From Chelydra serpentina (Eukaryota > Chordata > Testudines > Chelydridae): a DNA stretch of 64,000 nt. The stretch is from contig JBAIAC010000033.1 in assembly GCA_037349315.1 (NCBI GenBank), positions 23,454,001-23,518,000 on the forward strand, given 5' to 3'. Shown piece after piece: positions 1 to 13,800 of this stretch (its first letter is position 1; each line of letters begins with the position of its first letter). The position numbers and the translations under genes were made by a program. The notes under the pieces were generated by a model. The model had not been told where the DNA came from and ran no database searches. It saw nothing but the letters and a program-made list of their open reading frames with translations.

Positions 1-1687
1 ACTGGAGATTGGGAATGTCCTTCTCTGGCAGCAGCGAGCCTTTTGGACAAAGCTACCAGCAGGTATTCAAAATGGATTTTGGTTGGGCAAAGGATAAACA
101 CCTCTGCTGTATGAGCATTGCCCACAAAACAAAACAAACAACACAACTCTCGCACCCGTACCCAGGAATTCCAAGGAACCATAGCAGAGGCAAAGAGGTT
201 AACAGATGTGCTTCAGAACATCTGTCTGGTGGAATGCCCATTGTACAGTGCCATATACATTTCCAGTGCTATCCACTGCATCGGGAATAAAAACAGGGTA
301 TAATCCTCCCCTCCATCACACTCACACAATTCAGTAGGGTTTCACACGTGTAATTAAGGGCAAAATTTAACCATAAAATTTTTCAGCACAAAAATTCAAG
401 GAAACCAACAACATTCAAAACAGAGCCAAAAATGCTATCTTCAGCTAAAATCTGTGCAATTTAATTGTCTTGGAGGAGCTGAGTTAGATATTCTCTATGG
501 GCTCTATTTATAAAGGTATTTAGGCACCTAAAGATGCAAAGATTCCTAACCTGCTTATGCACTTTTGAAAATCCCACTACATACCTATCTGCATCTTTGG
601 CACCTAAATACTCTGTGAATCTTGCCCTATGTGATTAGGCAACATGTAATAATGCAAAAGTTTGTTTGCACAACTCTGCTCTTTTACTGTATCATCCTAA
701 CAGGACTCAAGAAGTCTTATGTGCTAAAGAACCTGGGTGTCAACTATAGGGTTTTCTATATTGCTTATCACTGTAGTACCCAAGTATCTATTTTGACAAT
801 GTAAATAATGGGTTTGCCTCATATACTGTGAGGCTCTCTCTCCTCTCAGTTACACCAGTACCAATCAGGTGTAACTGCTCTGAAGTGGATGGAAGCATGC
901 CAATGTAAAACCCATGTACATGTTATAGGAATCTGTCCCTTTACCCAATAGTCAAAACAGGAAAGATCTATGGGGGAAAAAATGGAACAACCTGCAGGGG
1001 AAAAATATGTCTAAAGTGCATATGTCCCAGTTTTATATAAAGGAGGTGTAAGAAAACATGGAAACTGGAACAGAATAGAGTTTTATCCGTTTTGAAATAT
1101 TTCAGCAGACTCCTAGTATTTTAAAACTTGATAAAATAAAGAATGAAATTGCAGTGTTTAAGACAGAGAAAATGTGACTCTCCATACACATTCAAATACA
1201 TTTCTACACCTTATATTGATGGGAAATAAATTAGGTGTGCAGCAACTAGTGTGAACAAATGAGAAAGAGCTAAGGTGACCAGATGTCCTGATTTTATAGG
1301 GACAGTCCCGTTTTTTGGGTCTCTCTTATATAGGCTCCTATTACTCCCCACCCCCCGTCTCAAATTTTCACATTTGCTGTCTGGTCACCCTAAAAAGAAC
1401 ACTCGAGGGCTCCCTTGGATCTGATTTCAGGGACAGCATGCTAGTTGTAAACTGAATTTTATTTCAAAACTTCCTGGAAGGAGAAAAGTCTCTGCACATC
1501 AGAAAGGCTGCAGTAAAGTGAACACAGAGGCATTTGTTTGTAATTGTGTCTGTCAAACAACTTACTGCAGCTGTCTCAGAAATTGCTGATATTGTGCCAA
1601 AAGATAAATCAGCAGGACCCTGGAAAAGCATCATAGCAATACTCATATCAAAGACACAACACACTCAAAAGAAATCTTGGGTGCTAC
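1..1687. other. Intron of the CEMIP2-like gene (partial)
   Basis: No further coding exon was recognised. It holds a fragment of a TTTAGGCACCTAAA-type repeat (500-610) and a Harbinger-like MITE (1274-1390). The remainder is unique-looking AT-rich sequence. Confidence 0.6.
1274..1390. mobile_element. Harbinger-like MITE with TAA duplication
   Basis: 117 bp with inverted ends GGTGACCAGATG and TGTCTGGTCACCC, flanked by TAA on both sides (1271-1273, 1391-1393). The 3-bp TWA duplication is typical of PIF/Harbinger. It resembles the Chompy-type MITEs reported from reptiles; that name is from memory. Confidence 0.65.
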
Positions 1688-1896
1688 CTGTTGAAGTTGA
1701 TTGGGTACAGAATGACATCCTCGGGTGCTCTCCCATCCCAATGAATGGTATAGGCCTGCTCCAGCATCACTACAGGTTGGTACTGTTGGTATGGTACTCC
1801 TCTATTCACTCCCTGCAGCCTCAGGGGATGAGAGTGGTATGTCGCTCTGGCAATTGATAAGGTCAGATTTTCTGGACGTCTGGCCTGAATATAAAG
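1688..1896 (-). CDS. Exon: YQQYQPVVMLEQAYTIHWD, last exon in the window
   Basis: 209 nt, acceptor tatcctcag and donor AACAG|gtagca. It encodes LYIQARRPENLTLSIARATY, YQQYQPVVMLEQAYTIHWDG and INFNR. It mixes CEMIP-like (YIQA, SHPL, YQQYQPVV) and CEMIP2-like (VVMLE) residues. NLT is a potential N-glycosylation site. No downstream exon was found between here and position 1. Confidence 0.93.
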
Positions 1897-4800
1897 CTGA
1901 GGATAAAACAAAAAACAAAAAAACATTCATTAAGTCATCCTGGTCTCACCTTAACATACGTGTTTGATCATCATTTCCTTTGAATGGCTTTGCTGATGGA
2001 ACATTCAGAACTTTCCAAAAGCCACCGAAGCATTTCTGATTCAAATAATGCAGTACATCAAAACCAGATTTTGTAGCTATTTGCATGTCATGGTGTACAA
2101 AAGGACCAGAGCACCAACCAAAGTTTACAACTCAAACTCTATGCGAAAAGGGGTGATTCAGAAAATATTACTAGGTGCTTTTTTCTCCTTATAAATGCAA
2201 AACAATTGCATTTTAAATGAAGGGCCACAGGCCTGATCCAAAGCCCACTGAGACCTTTGGAAGTCTTCCATTGACTTCAATGGACTTTGGATCAGACCCA
2301 TAATCTGTTGTGGCATCCACATCTCTATTCCACTCTGAAGCATTTGGGGGCTGGAACATACAACTAGGGTTCTAGCGAACGGTCCCACATTCCAAATAGT
2401 GTGTTACATGATCCACAGCACTATTCGTCTGCATTGAGCCTAACAGATGTGTCCCTCCCTCACAGGAATCAGGATGTGGATTGGCTCAGCACACTCCTAA
2501 GAATGAATTTTTGCCCTGACACTAGCTTCAAGTGAAGGCCAATTTTTGTTGAAAAGCTATATTAGCCTTTAGGTGGAACTCTTCATGTACACCAGCCTTC
2601 CCATAGCAGGAATACCACGGCAGTAGCTGGACAGATGTATATTCAGATGTGCTAATGTAATGTTAGCACTTTAAAACATTGTTTAGTGCAGTCACACTCC
2701 CTGGAAGATTCAAAATAAATCGGGAGCAGCTTAGGACACATACAATCTTGCTTCACCATCTCATATACCAGTCAAAAGGAAAGTGCACCCACCTTCAGCT
2801 GACTAGCACTTTAAAGTTTTAAATTAAAAAAGCATACATGAATTCACTCCTGTTTCTACAAGAAAATTCATCTAGTACGACCTTTTCTAAAGCAGCGTTC
2901 ACACCTTGAAGAAGAGCAAAATGGAGGCAGTCCTCTGTCAACAGCTTTTACTACCACTGGGGAGAATGTGAAGGGGGCAACAAAGACCAGTAGCATAGCC
3001 GGGGGGGGGGAGCAGGGGGAGCGGCCGCTCCCCTTGTGAGCGGAAGCGGCGCCTTAAAAAGGAAGTGGCGCCTTTTTTTTTTTTAGCAGCGCTAAAAAAA
3101 GGCGCCACTTCTTTTTAAGCGCCACTTCTTGCACTCACCCAGCGAAGCTCCAGGTCTTCGGCGGCATTTCGGTGGCAGGTACCACCGAAGACCCGGAGCG
3201 AGTGAGGACCCACCACCGAAGTGCCGCCGAAGACCCGGAGCGCCGCCAGAGGCGCCACCCGGCGAGTACAGGGGGAGCCTGGGGAGGTGCCTTTTTATAG
3301 CGCCACTCCCCCTGTGCTCCGGACCTGCCGACACTACTGACAAAGACGAGTAGACAGAGCACTGGACTGGGAGTCAGGAGACCTGGATTCTGATCAAAGC
3401 TCTGCCATTAACCACCTGAGAGACCCAAGACTCTTCACCTTTCTGTGCCTCGTCTTTTCCCCCCTGATCAGTTGTCTGCTTTCTCTATTTAGACTAGAAG
3501 CTCTTCAAGGAAGGCAAGGACTGTCTCTTACTAGGAGTATGTACAACATCAAGCACATTAAGGTCCTTATCGTATCCCTAGGTCCCAACATAATAATTCA
3601 GTAGAGAACATCATGTATTTAAAAGGAGTTGCTCCATGGACATGACACAGACTACGTGTAGAACCACAGCCAAGAAGCTGGGTGTGGCCTGCACCTCACT
3701 TTTCTGTCAGGCATAACGTACAGCTCAAAACATTGCAACCAGTTGCGGCTTCCTTCTTGGACTCTATCTTCTTGGTGACAACAAAATTGATTTGACAAGA
3801 GAAAGTGGCGGGGTGGCCAGTACAGGGTTTATGTAACCTCTGGTCTGCTTTGTGGCATGATATTTTTGGAAGCGTCTCAGCTTGAGATTTCATGCCTGGG
3901 TGTCTATAGATAGACTCAGCCCCACAACAACAAAAAAAGTGGCCTGATTTTCACTTGCAGATCCTATCGACTCCAATGAAGCTGAGGATATCCAGTGCCC
4001 CTGAAAATAAGGCCACATTTGGTTAAGTGTATAACTATGGGGTTAGCAGCACTGTAGGCACCTAAGTTTGAAAAATTTGGCCTAAAGTCACAAGAGATCA
4101 TTCAAAAAATTGATCCATAATTTAGACATTTGGTCAAATCCTGCTCTCACTTATGCTGACTTGGATAGGATTGCTCCAGAGTAATAATAATTATGTCCCT
4201 GGTTCTGGCAGTACATAAAGTACCATTGGGGGATAAGCACCTTTTAGGATCAGACCAAATATTAGAATTAACTTGTTCTCCCTCCCCCACACTGTTGAAA
4301 CCATAAATCATAATTTAGTAAAATAATTTCCCAAGTGAAGCACATTTGCTCACTCCCCAATGGCTCAAGGAAAAATGAATGGCTTTTAAGTTCAAATGAA
4401 AGACTTTTTTAAAAAAAAATTATGAAACCAAAGAAAATCCATTTGCCCTTTACATACAAGCCCCAGATCAGGGAGGGTCAAAACAGTGTATTGATCACAG
4501 TCACTGTCACCAGGTTGAAATTCTGTATCAGCCACGGCACAGGAGGTCAGATTAGATGATCATAATGGGCCCTTCTAGCTTTAGAGTCTTTGAATTTGTG
4601 TATTATTCTTGAACCGAATGGTGTTTTTCTGACTACGGAATGTTAGAATCATGTCTGACGCTGCAAAATACTCTAGATCTCTTTCCACATAAAAGTCAGT
4701 AGTATTCATCATGTCATTCTAACCTTTGTATTCCATGCTCTCCCCCCACGCCCCCCAAATACATGTCCCAGGCAATCAGATAATATTTAGGTAGTAACTG

Positions 4801-7800
4801 AAGTGCACATATAGAAAATCAAAAATTAAGGTAACAAAATAAGCCCTCCAAACAATGAAATACATTCAAGGATAGGCAGAAAATCCTTACATTCCAGGAT
4901 GGAAAAGAAAAGCTTCCTAAATATTTTAATGGCTAAAAAGAACTGGTCACGGGTTGTGAACTAGGCTGTCCACTGCACCTAATGTTAATAGGTTCAAGAA
5001 AGGATAGAAGAGTTTACAATATGCTTCCAAAATATGTCTGTTATCTTATGTCAGATAAGTTATCTGGCAGTAAAATTTTCTTAAATGTCTTGGGACAAAG
5101 TTACAGCCTTAACTAAAAGTATAATTACAGTTGCTTTATAAACACTGTATCATTGTCAATGAATAAAAACGTAAGCCTTGCGGTTAGCTACAAATATTTG
5201 TAAACTTACTTCATTTCCCATTCCAGCCAACACATGCAGGATTTCCAGAACTGTAATCAAGTATCTTTTTTAGCTACACAGTACAGAGTTTATATACACT
5301 GGATACTTTGAAACTTGCCTGTTCATTTTTATTATTAAAATATCAAACGCTGAAAGTCCTGATCCGGCAATGAACTCCATGCAGACAGACCCTGGCACTC
5401 ATGTGCAGCCCCACTGAAGCCAACGGGGTTCAACACAGGTGTTGGGGAAGCCCATGGGAAGTTTATTGCAGAACTGGAGCTCAAGTATCAGACTCACAGT
5501 CAAGTCCTCTTCTCCACAGAACTAAATAAGAAGCCTCACTGCAAGTTTCCCCATGCCACCCTGTCTATAGACTTCATCCCTGACCTGGAGGGATAGATCA
5601 CACCTAGGGAAAAGAGGGGAGCAAAGGCTATTTCTACACTAGCACTTGTGTTGGTCAAGGGTGTGAAAAAGACAAGAAACACCCTCCACTGATGTAAGTT
5701 TCACCAACAAAAGTGCCAGTGTGGACAGCGCTATGTCGGTGGGAGAGGCTCTCCTGCCAACACAGCTACCACCATTCGTTGGGGGGTGCTTTAATTATGC
5801 TGGCGGGAGAGCTCTCTCCCATCGGCATGGAGTGGCTAGATGGAAGACCTTACAGCGGTACAGCTGTGCTACTCTAAGGTCTGTAATGTAGACATAACCC
5901 AAGTCTCTGCCTATTCAACCCCTGACTTTGCTGAGTCTGCCATCCAGGATGCCGATTAGCACTAGTTCTAGCGGTGACTTCATGATTTGGAAGCCTGTTC
6001 TCTGCAGACTGAACTTAGTCCCAAAATAGCCAACAACAACTACTTTTGGTTACTACTGAAGTGGCTGAAGTCAAAACATCTACACAGCAACTACACACCC
6101 ACGGCTGGCCTGTGCTAGCTGACTCAAGCTGATGGAGCTCAGGCTGTAGGGCTGTTTCATAGCGGTGTAGGCTTCTGGGCTCAGGTTGGAGCTCAAGCGC
6201 TGGAACCTTGCCGCACCTTGAAGAGTCCTAGAGCCCAAGTTCTAGCTTGAGCTGGGAAGCCTACACAGCAATGAAACAACCTCACAGCCTGAGCTCTGCG
6301 AGGCAGAGTCACCTGACACAGGCCAGCCCTGGGTTCTTTGCCGTGCAGACATACCTGTAGACTGCATATTACCCTAAGCAGCCCAGTCTCCCGAAAGCTT
6401 GACAAACACCAATATCTACCTACTCTTCTTGTAGTGTCATGACAGAATCCCTTTCCTTTTCTTCAGTCCTTTATTCCAGGACATCTTTACTCTCTTCACT
6501 TAAAACTTAAAAAAATAATCTCCATATATTTCTGGAGCAAGAACTCTGGTATGTGTGAACTAATCATCTCTCTCCAAGGAGGAGGAAGAGACATAGCAAG
6601 AGAACTTTGTTCTAGAATAAAAGAAACCCAGCTTCCCTTCGCTCCAGTATATATGTTTACAGCTAACAAAAAAACAAAACAAAAAATTCAACAGGAGGAA
6701 GCGAAGTGGGCAAAATATTATAAAAGGTGAGGAGTGATGAGAGCCTGATCTAGCACAAGGAGAAGAGATGGCAATTTTGGTAAGAAGAATCCTAAAGGGA
6801 ATCTTATGTCTCATTTAGTTGTGATTAACATTGTAATCCAGAAGGACTTAGTCCCATTTCAATTTACATTGAGAGATTACTTAGTAGATTGTGAAATTAT
6901 TGAGAAATTCTCTTCACAACTCACATGTTATTTATTAGCTACCTGAATAAAGAGTGTGAAGATAAGCAACATACAAGGTATACACAATGAACTCTTGACT
7001 TCTGGACTGAGGCAATATCGGTTTCCTTTCTAATGATCTAATTCAGCCACTGTTTTCATTCCTGGTATAGTGCTGACTGATGGGTTTAGGCATCAGAGCT
7101 CAATCCAAAGTTCAAAATTAAGGGCAAAACCTTGGGTCAGATCTAAGATGCAGTGTTTCTTCAAAGCCCATACACACCAGCTTTCCAGGCTCGTGTAATT
7201 TCCAAAAGAAGGGCTATTTCCCATGACAAGAATTTTAGTCTGTGGAGTTATACAGCTTGCAATGGCCAACTATACTGAAGATCTCAATATTCCTTTGGAA
7301 GATCTCTTTTTAGTTCCATAAAACATGCCGGGACAGATTCGGCTACCTATTACGCCAGCGTGAATCCAGAGCAGCTTTGCTGAAGTCAGCAGAGTTATTC
7401 TGCATTTACACTGGTGTGTAAGTGAGATCAGAATGTGATCCCCTAATTGCACCTTAAGACACAACTAGCTTAGAAGGAGCTCGTTGACTTTTCATTCTCT
7501 AAGGACTCAACCCTGTGAGGTTTTAAGCCCTCAAATCCCAGTGATTCAAATCGAGCCCTAACGGATTCTATAGTCTTCTCCATCTCCTCAAAAAGCAATC
7601 TTTCCTAGCATGGCTTAGAAAAATTCTGAGAGGAGCTACCTGCACTATTTCTTGGATGCTTTATAGTGTATGCATTCCAGAATTATGCTGGAAATAATCT
7701 AATAGAGGCAGTGTAATACCTCAACAGAATGAAGAAAAATGGACCAAGTGGGGTGAATTGGTTAAAAATAAATAATTGCTCTACATTTTTATAATAGCAG

Positions 7801-10800
7801 GACATCTATTTTAGTGTAACCCATAAATTATACTGCCTCAACTCTGCTGCATTCCCCTATCTTAGTGCTTACATCAGAAAATAGCTTGTTCTGCCTATTA
7901 GTAGTTTAAAAAAAAAAGTGTTTCCCAGCTTCTTCTGATCAACTCCTCAGGTGCTGCTTGGAAGGCATCCATTTTAACCTGGATTAAAATGCTCAGCTGA
8001 ATTCAATGTGGCACTGGCACAAGATGTAACAATTTTAAAGCGCCCAAGTCACTCTTGGACCAACAGAATTTGAGTGTATCCTAGAGACTCTGTAGGAAAC
8101 GCAGAGTTGCCAACGCTCATGATTTTATTGAGAGTCTTGTTATTTTCTTAAAGCCCAGCTCATGGAATCATATTATAGGAGAAGCTCAGTTTTCATTAAA
8201 AACAGAAAGGAAGTTTCCAGCAGAATAAAGCATGAAAACATTGAATCCTAAAGGCTCAAAACTTAGAAAGCAAATAAAAGACCCCAGCATTCTTTTTAAT
8301 CTCATGATTTTTAAGCTAGACTCATGATTTTTGAGCAGGTGAAGTTGGCAATATTGGAAATGAAGTGCTGGTGCCCCTCAGGACCCCTGCTGGCAGCCCC
8401 CTCCAGGCAGCAATCTGAAACCAGGCGAGGTAAGGGGTTGTGATGCTGGCTGCTTATAGGTGGGAGTAAGGGACTATAAGAACAAAAGACAGCTCTGGAA
8501 TTCACACAGTGATGCCTCAGGTAGGCTAGAGAAAAGCAACATGAGGTGAGAATCAGACCAGAGAACTCAGGAATGAAAAGCTTTCCAGTTTGTCCTCAAA
8601 AATCGGCCAAGTTAGAAATACTGCAGGAGGAATGGACTTTTCTATAGTATTTCCACATTGAGTGCTCATCAAAACCAAGGGGGGAAAAGACAGACAAAAA
8701 AAAGCAGTGAACTGAATGATCAAAACCTTCTCAAAAAATATTTGGCTTAAGCTCCGAAGGAAGGGTTTGTTTCATATTTTATATGACCTAGTTTGCCCAT
8801 CCCTAATCTAAATACCTTCATCTCAGTTCAGCTGTGTAAAGAGCAACAACTCCCATTGACTGAAATGGCACTTTCACCTGTGTATGCCATGGATGAATAG
8901 GATGTCTTGTCTTTTAGAGCTACACAGGAGGGGAAAGAAAAGCACATTTTGTAATGGCGTTTCTAAGATTAAAGTAAACCAAAGGCGTCCTCATCTTTCT
9001 CCATGATTGGGTTCATTCTTTTATGCTTTTGCAGTGAAATATGTAGTGTCAGATTTAGCACACACACAAATCAGACCCAGCAACCCTGGTGTTGCAGTAA
9101 AGTATTCAAATGACTATTCTGCAAATTAAATCAGTTCCTATTATGTAGAACCAATGATCTTCACTGCTTTCATTTCGGATTCATATCGATTTCCCCACCT
9201 AAGGGCTCATAAAGTGAAGTTTTTAGTCTGTACTTTATTCACCCAACTGGATGCTGATTGGGTGAAAGGAGCTGGTAAGGGACAGATCCCAGGGCAGTGA
9301 ATGTTTATTCTTGCCTGAACTCAGCCAAGGAAAGTTTCTTTGGTGGAAAAACTGCCTCACCCTGTAGAGTGCCATAATGGGAAGAGTATAAATAGAAATA
9401 AAAATATAGATTCTGACTTGTTTATCATTCTGAACTTAACCTTTGAGTCACCAGAGATGGAGATGCCTCTCTCTCTCTCACACACACAAACCCCCCACAA
9501 TAAATCTGATTTATGGGTTTACTACATAGGAGCCCAATCCTATTTTCACTGCAGTCAGCAACAAAAACCTTCATTGAACTTCAATGGGGGCAAGATCAGG
9601 CTTATTCTTTGAAATAGCTAGCTATGCTCTCCACTGACAAAACAAACCTGATTAATCAGTGCTGTATGAGGGCACCTCTAACACTGCCCAGTCTTGAATA
9701 ACTTAGGCAGGATTTTGTTCTGTGCTATACTATACTTTGGCTGTCATCGTGATGACTCATGAATGCATGAGGAGACGTGCATGTGCAGTATGCGCCATCA
9801 AACATACAAGAATCTTCTTAAAGGAACATGTGCCCTCGCAGTACATACTGTGGACCTTAAGACCATATTCCCACCACCCAAATACATCTTCCTGTCAGTA
9901 GCGTAGCCGGGGGGGAGCAGCCGCGCCCCCTTGAGCAGAAGCGTCGGAAGCGTCGCCTTTTTTTAGCAGCACTAAAAAAAGGCACCGCTTCTTTTTAAGC
10001 GCCGCTTCTTGCACTCACCCGGCGGCGCTCTGGGTCTTCGGCGGCATTTCGGCGGCGGGTACCACCAAAGACCCGGAGTGAGCCGCCGAAGTGCCGCCGA
10101 AGACCCGGAGCGCCACCGGGTGAGTACAGGGGGAGGCGCCTTTTATAGCGCCGCTCCCCCTGCGCTCCGGACCTGGCTGCGCTACTGCTTCCTGTCTTTT
10201 ATATCCATCAGTTTATTTGGGGGGAGGGGAACACTTGGGGAGGCAGTCTCGATCACATTTTTTGATCATTAAAAACGAAGATATTCTGTCTGGAGAACAG
10301 GTCACTTTAATGAATGGCTCAAGCATTTCCAATGCAACTCTTCTTGTGTATGGCATGTCTCTTTTGCACCGTGCCACTGCAGAAATGAAGTGCCCATCTC
10401 CCCATAAGTGAAGAGAGAATATCAGAAGATCAGAGAGGAGAATATTACAGCTCCTTTCAAGAGCCACATCTCTTCTTATGGGCTCAGATACCAGCTTTAT
10501 AAACGCACCTTGCCAGGTACATCTGCTGCCTCGTGGTTCAATTTCTCATGTGATTGCAGAGCATCTAATAGTTGCCGTGTAAATAAAAAATATGACATTT
10601 GGGGTGACTAATGTGTTTTTAGTCAAAAGGGCCCTAAGAATGCAAGAAACTAGTGATTTCCCCTCATAAACCATACATTCGTATTCACTGAAATGGCAAT
10701 ATAAAGCAAATTGTATTCTCTCATTTTCTCTTTAGGTCACATATGATTAATACTACTACTCGGCACAAAGACAGGCCTTTTTGTTTTCAGGGCTCTTTAC

Positions 10801-13800
10801 AAATACTAATTAACCGATCATATTTGCTTCTATAACAGGAGGATTAAGTATTACTATGCCTCTGTTTATAGATAGGCCCTTGACTTCAATTTCCCTAATT
10901 CTGGAGCCTCATTCACAAGGAGCAAGGGCTCCAGGATTGGGCACCATGTGAGACTAAGTGATTTAGTCAAGGCCTCTTAGCTAGTAGCCACCCTGGCTTC
11001 CAGTCCAAACCTAACTAGTCTGTTACATTATTAACGCCACGCTTTCCCTTAGTACCCTAGCTGGGTGTCACAGGACATACCATGGTGTATATGCTCAGCA
11101 TGAAGACCCAGGCAAGATTTTCAACTAACTAACTTTAAAGCAGGTTATGTACTTTGCTTTGCTGTATGGCTGTAAAAATATTCTCTAGAGGTGGAGGGGC
11201 ATGGAGAGACGGGTAGAGAGTCTGCTTTCTTTTCCCCCAGACATTAAACAAAGCCCTGGTCTACAGTACAGAATTAGTACTGTATAACGAACATCGCTCA
11301 GGGGTGTGAATAATCCACAGCCCTGAGCGACATACTTATACCAACCTAAGAGCTGGTGTAGATAGCGGGACATAGCTACCACCCCGCTGACATAGCTACC
11401 ACCTCTAGCTATCTAAACCAGATCCACGGTACTAATGCTTACAGCAAGACTGATTTGAAATATTGCACTGGGGATGGTAAAATGCTTCATTGCCAGTAGT
11501 GCCCCGATTCAGCCCATTAGTAAAAACACCCTCACCCAACCTCCCCAGATCCATTACAATCTCCCAGTGTTACCTGTGCATATTTCCCACTGCATATCAT
11601 TCCATTCCACCGTGGGACAGTAAGACATCCTGGATGACGAAGCAGGTAGTTGTCTGCTCTCCCTATGAAGGTGTCTGGATAGCCCGTCACTGAACCATCC
11701 AGGTCATGGAAAATAGAAACTTTGTCACCATCATTATCGTTGTCTCCAAACCACTGGCCTGATCTGCCAAAAAAAACCCGGAGTCCAACCTATAAGAGAG
11801 CCAAAAAAGAAGTTACTGGTGTAGCCATAACTGATTACTGGGGATAGATGGGACATACATTAATATAGCTCAGTCAGGAACACTTTTGAACTAGAAAGTC
11901 CTATGGGTTCAAAGCACCACACCAAGACTTAAGCTACTGATGCATCCTGGATTTAGAAACAATTTTGACGGTATAAAGTTTATTTACTGGGATTTGTGTC
12001 TTCCCTTGTTTCTTAATGCTGAGGGATGTTTTCATGAAAACAGGATCTTTGGTTCTTAGAAGTTCATTTGCTCCTGCTGCTTACTCCTTGAAGTAATAAA
12101 CCAAAGAATGTGACTGTAAGGGATTAAGCAGCATTGGAAGCATATGAAATGATTAAAGAACAAACAACCTTTACATGGAAATGTCAGGAAAGTAAAAAAA
12201 TTTAAAATGTTCTCACTTAATCTCATAAAACTGTGTGAAATAGTAGCTCTTTTCAAAATTCCCTTTAGTAGATATTCCAATATATTATATGGACACTTCT
12301 TTTTGGAAAGCAAACAAAAACAAAACAGAAGCTAAAACCTCAATTGCTCTCCCTATGCATAACCTCAGTTTTTGAAATGGCTAAACATCAAAGCAAAAGC
12401 ATAAGGCCTGTTATGAAAATACAACAAAGTAGGGAACCTGCACATATTAGGCAAAAAGGTGTTGACTATTTTGGTGTCTGTAGAGAAAGAAAATGAATAG
12501 GTCACAAGGCGACAGTGAAGGTAAGTGTTTTAGGTCAGGTACTTTTTGCGGAATCCCTGAGTAATAATGTGTGCTACACAACACAATAGTGGCTTGATCA
12601 TGCAGACCCAAGAAAGTAATCTTACTTCCATTAGTCCCATTGACTTTAATGGGACTACTCACATGAGTAAGAAATAATTACTCATGGGAGCAAGGGTTTG
12701 CAGGTAAGGCAGCAAATCTAAGGTCTTTGAAAGCTCAATTTTATAATGCCCACTGAGTTAAAGCTTGCTAGTATCCTTACTCACATGAGAAATCCTATTG
12801 TTTAAATGGGACTACTCACAGGGGCAACAACTACTTGTATGAGTAAAGGTTGCAGGAATGGGCCCTTAAACTATGTTTTATTTAGTCTAGGTTTTTCCTA
12901 TTTCTTTAAAATCAAATTAGATCTTATAACCACTTTTCCCTCCTTCACCTAGTCTAACTCCTAGCCTCTTACTGAATCAGTCCTTTAAAAAAACCACCAC
13001 CACCAACCAACCAAAACATACTGAATTTTAATGTTTGTTTTTGAGCAGTTTCAACTTTTTTCTTGTTTCCCTGATAGAAACCTCTGCCAAAGGAGCTATT
13101 TGGCAAAGAAGAAGGATCCCGATGGGTACATTTTTTTGTAATATCTAAAAGAGGCAACATTAGTAAAATGTAAACATTATTCTGCAGTTCAAAGCTCTAC
13201 TATAAATACTTGCACCAGTGCATTTCTGGGTTTGAATATGGACACTCCAATGGTAAGAGAGCAGAGACCTCAAAACAAAGTACAGTGTGTACAGCTTCCA
13301 TTTAATGAGCACACTGTTTTTCCAGACACACTCATAGAATATCAGGGTTGGAAGGGACCTTAGGAGGTCATCTAGTCCAAACCCCTGCTCAAAGCAGGAC
13401 CAATCCCCAATTTTTGCCCCAGATCCCTAAATGGCCCCCTCAAGGATTGAACTCACAACCCTGGGTTTAGCAGGCCAATGCTCAAACCACTGAGCTATCC
13501 CTCCTCCCCCAAGAAGATCTTCCTCAAAACTCCCCTATTGGTAGGAAGAAAGCAGCTCTCTTCCTTACATTGCATACAAATATACCTAACCACTGCCAGG
13601 GGATGGTCTCTGCTACTTCGCCCCTAGCTCCCCTGAATAGCCCCAGTACCTGCCTCTCTTCTGCTGCTACTCAGTTTTCCCAAACAGCAGCAGAATATCA
13701 CTGACCCGATTCTCAGCTTCCTTGATGCCACAGGTTCTTGTGGTGTATGTTTTGGTTGGTTGGTTGGTGGTGGTGGTTTTTTTAAAGGACTGATTCAGTC

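Larger units (their letters stand above)
1897..11573. other. Long intron of the CEMIP2-like gene
   Basis: A 9.7-kb intron packed with repeat remnants: two GC-rich hAT elements (2988-3339, 9896-10187), a MIR-like SINE next to the first, MITEs with TATGTCTACAC-type ends (5.6-6.4 kb), hairpin repeats (2231-2305, 7330-7440, 9530-9600) and a MIR-like piece (10.74-11.05 kb). No coding exon was seen. Confidence 0.6.

Noticed and set aside
1..55. Minus-strand stretch reading LCPKGSLLPEK considered as the next CEMIP-family exon
   Set aside because: Resemblance to the family LCYP segment is only four residues, the upstream context is a poor acceptor, and the expected NDWIRVG is absent.
3129..3353. ORFs on both strands at 3.1-3.35 kb and 10.0-10.27 kb
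   Set aside because: They fall inside the two GC-rich hAT elements and mirror their internal repeats (ECKKWR- and PGASE-like runs); not genes.
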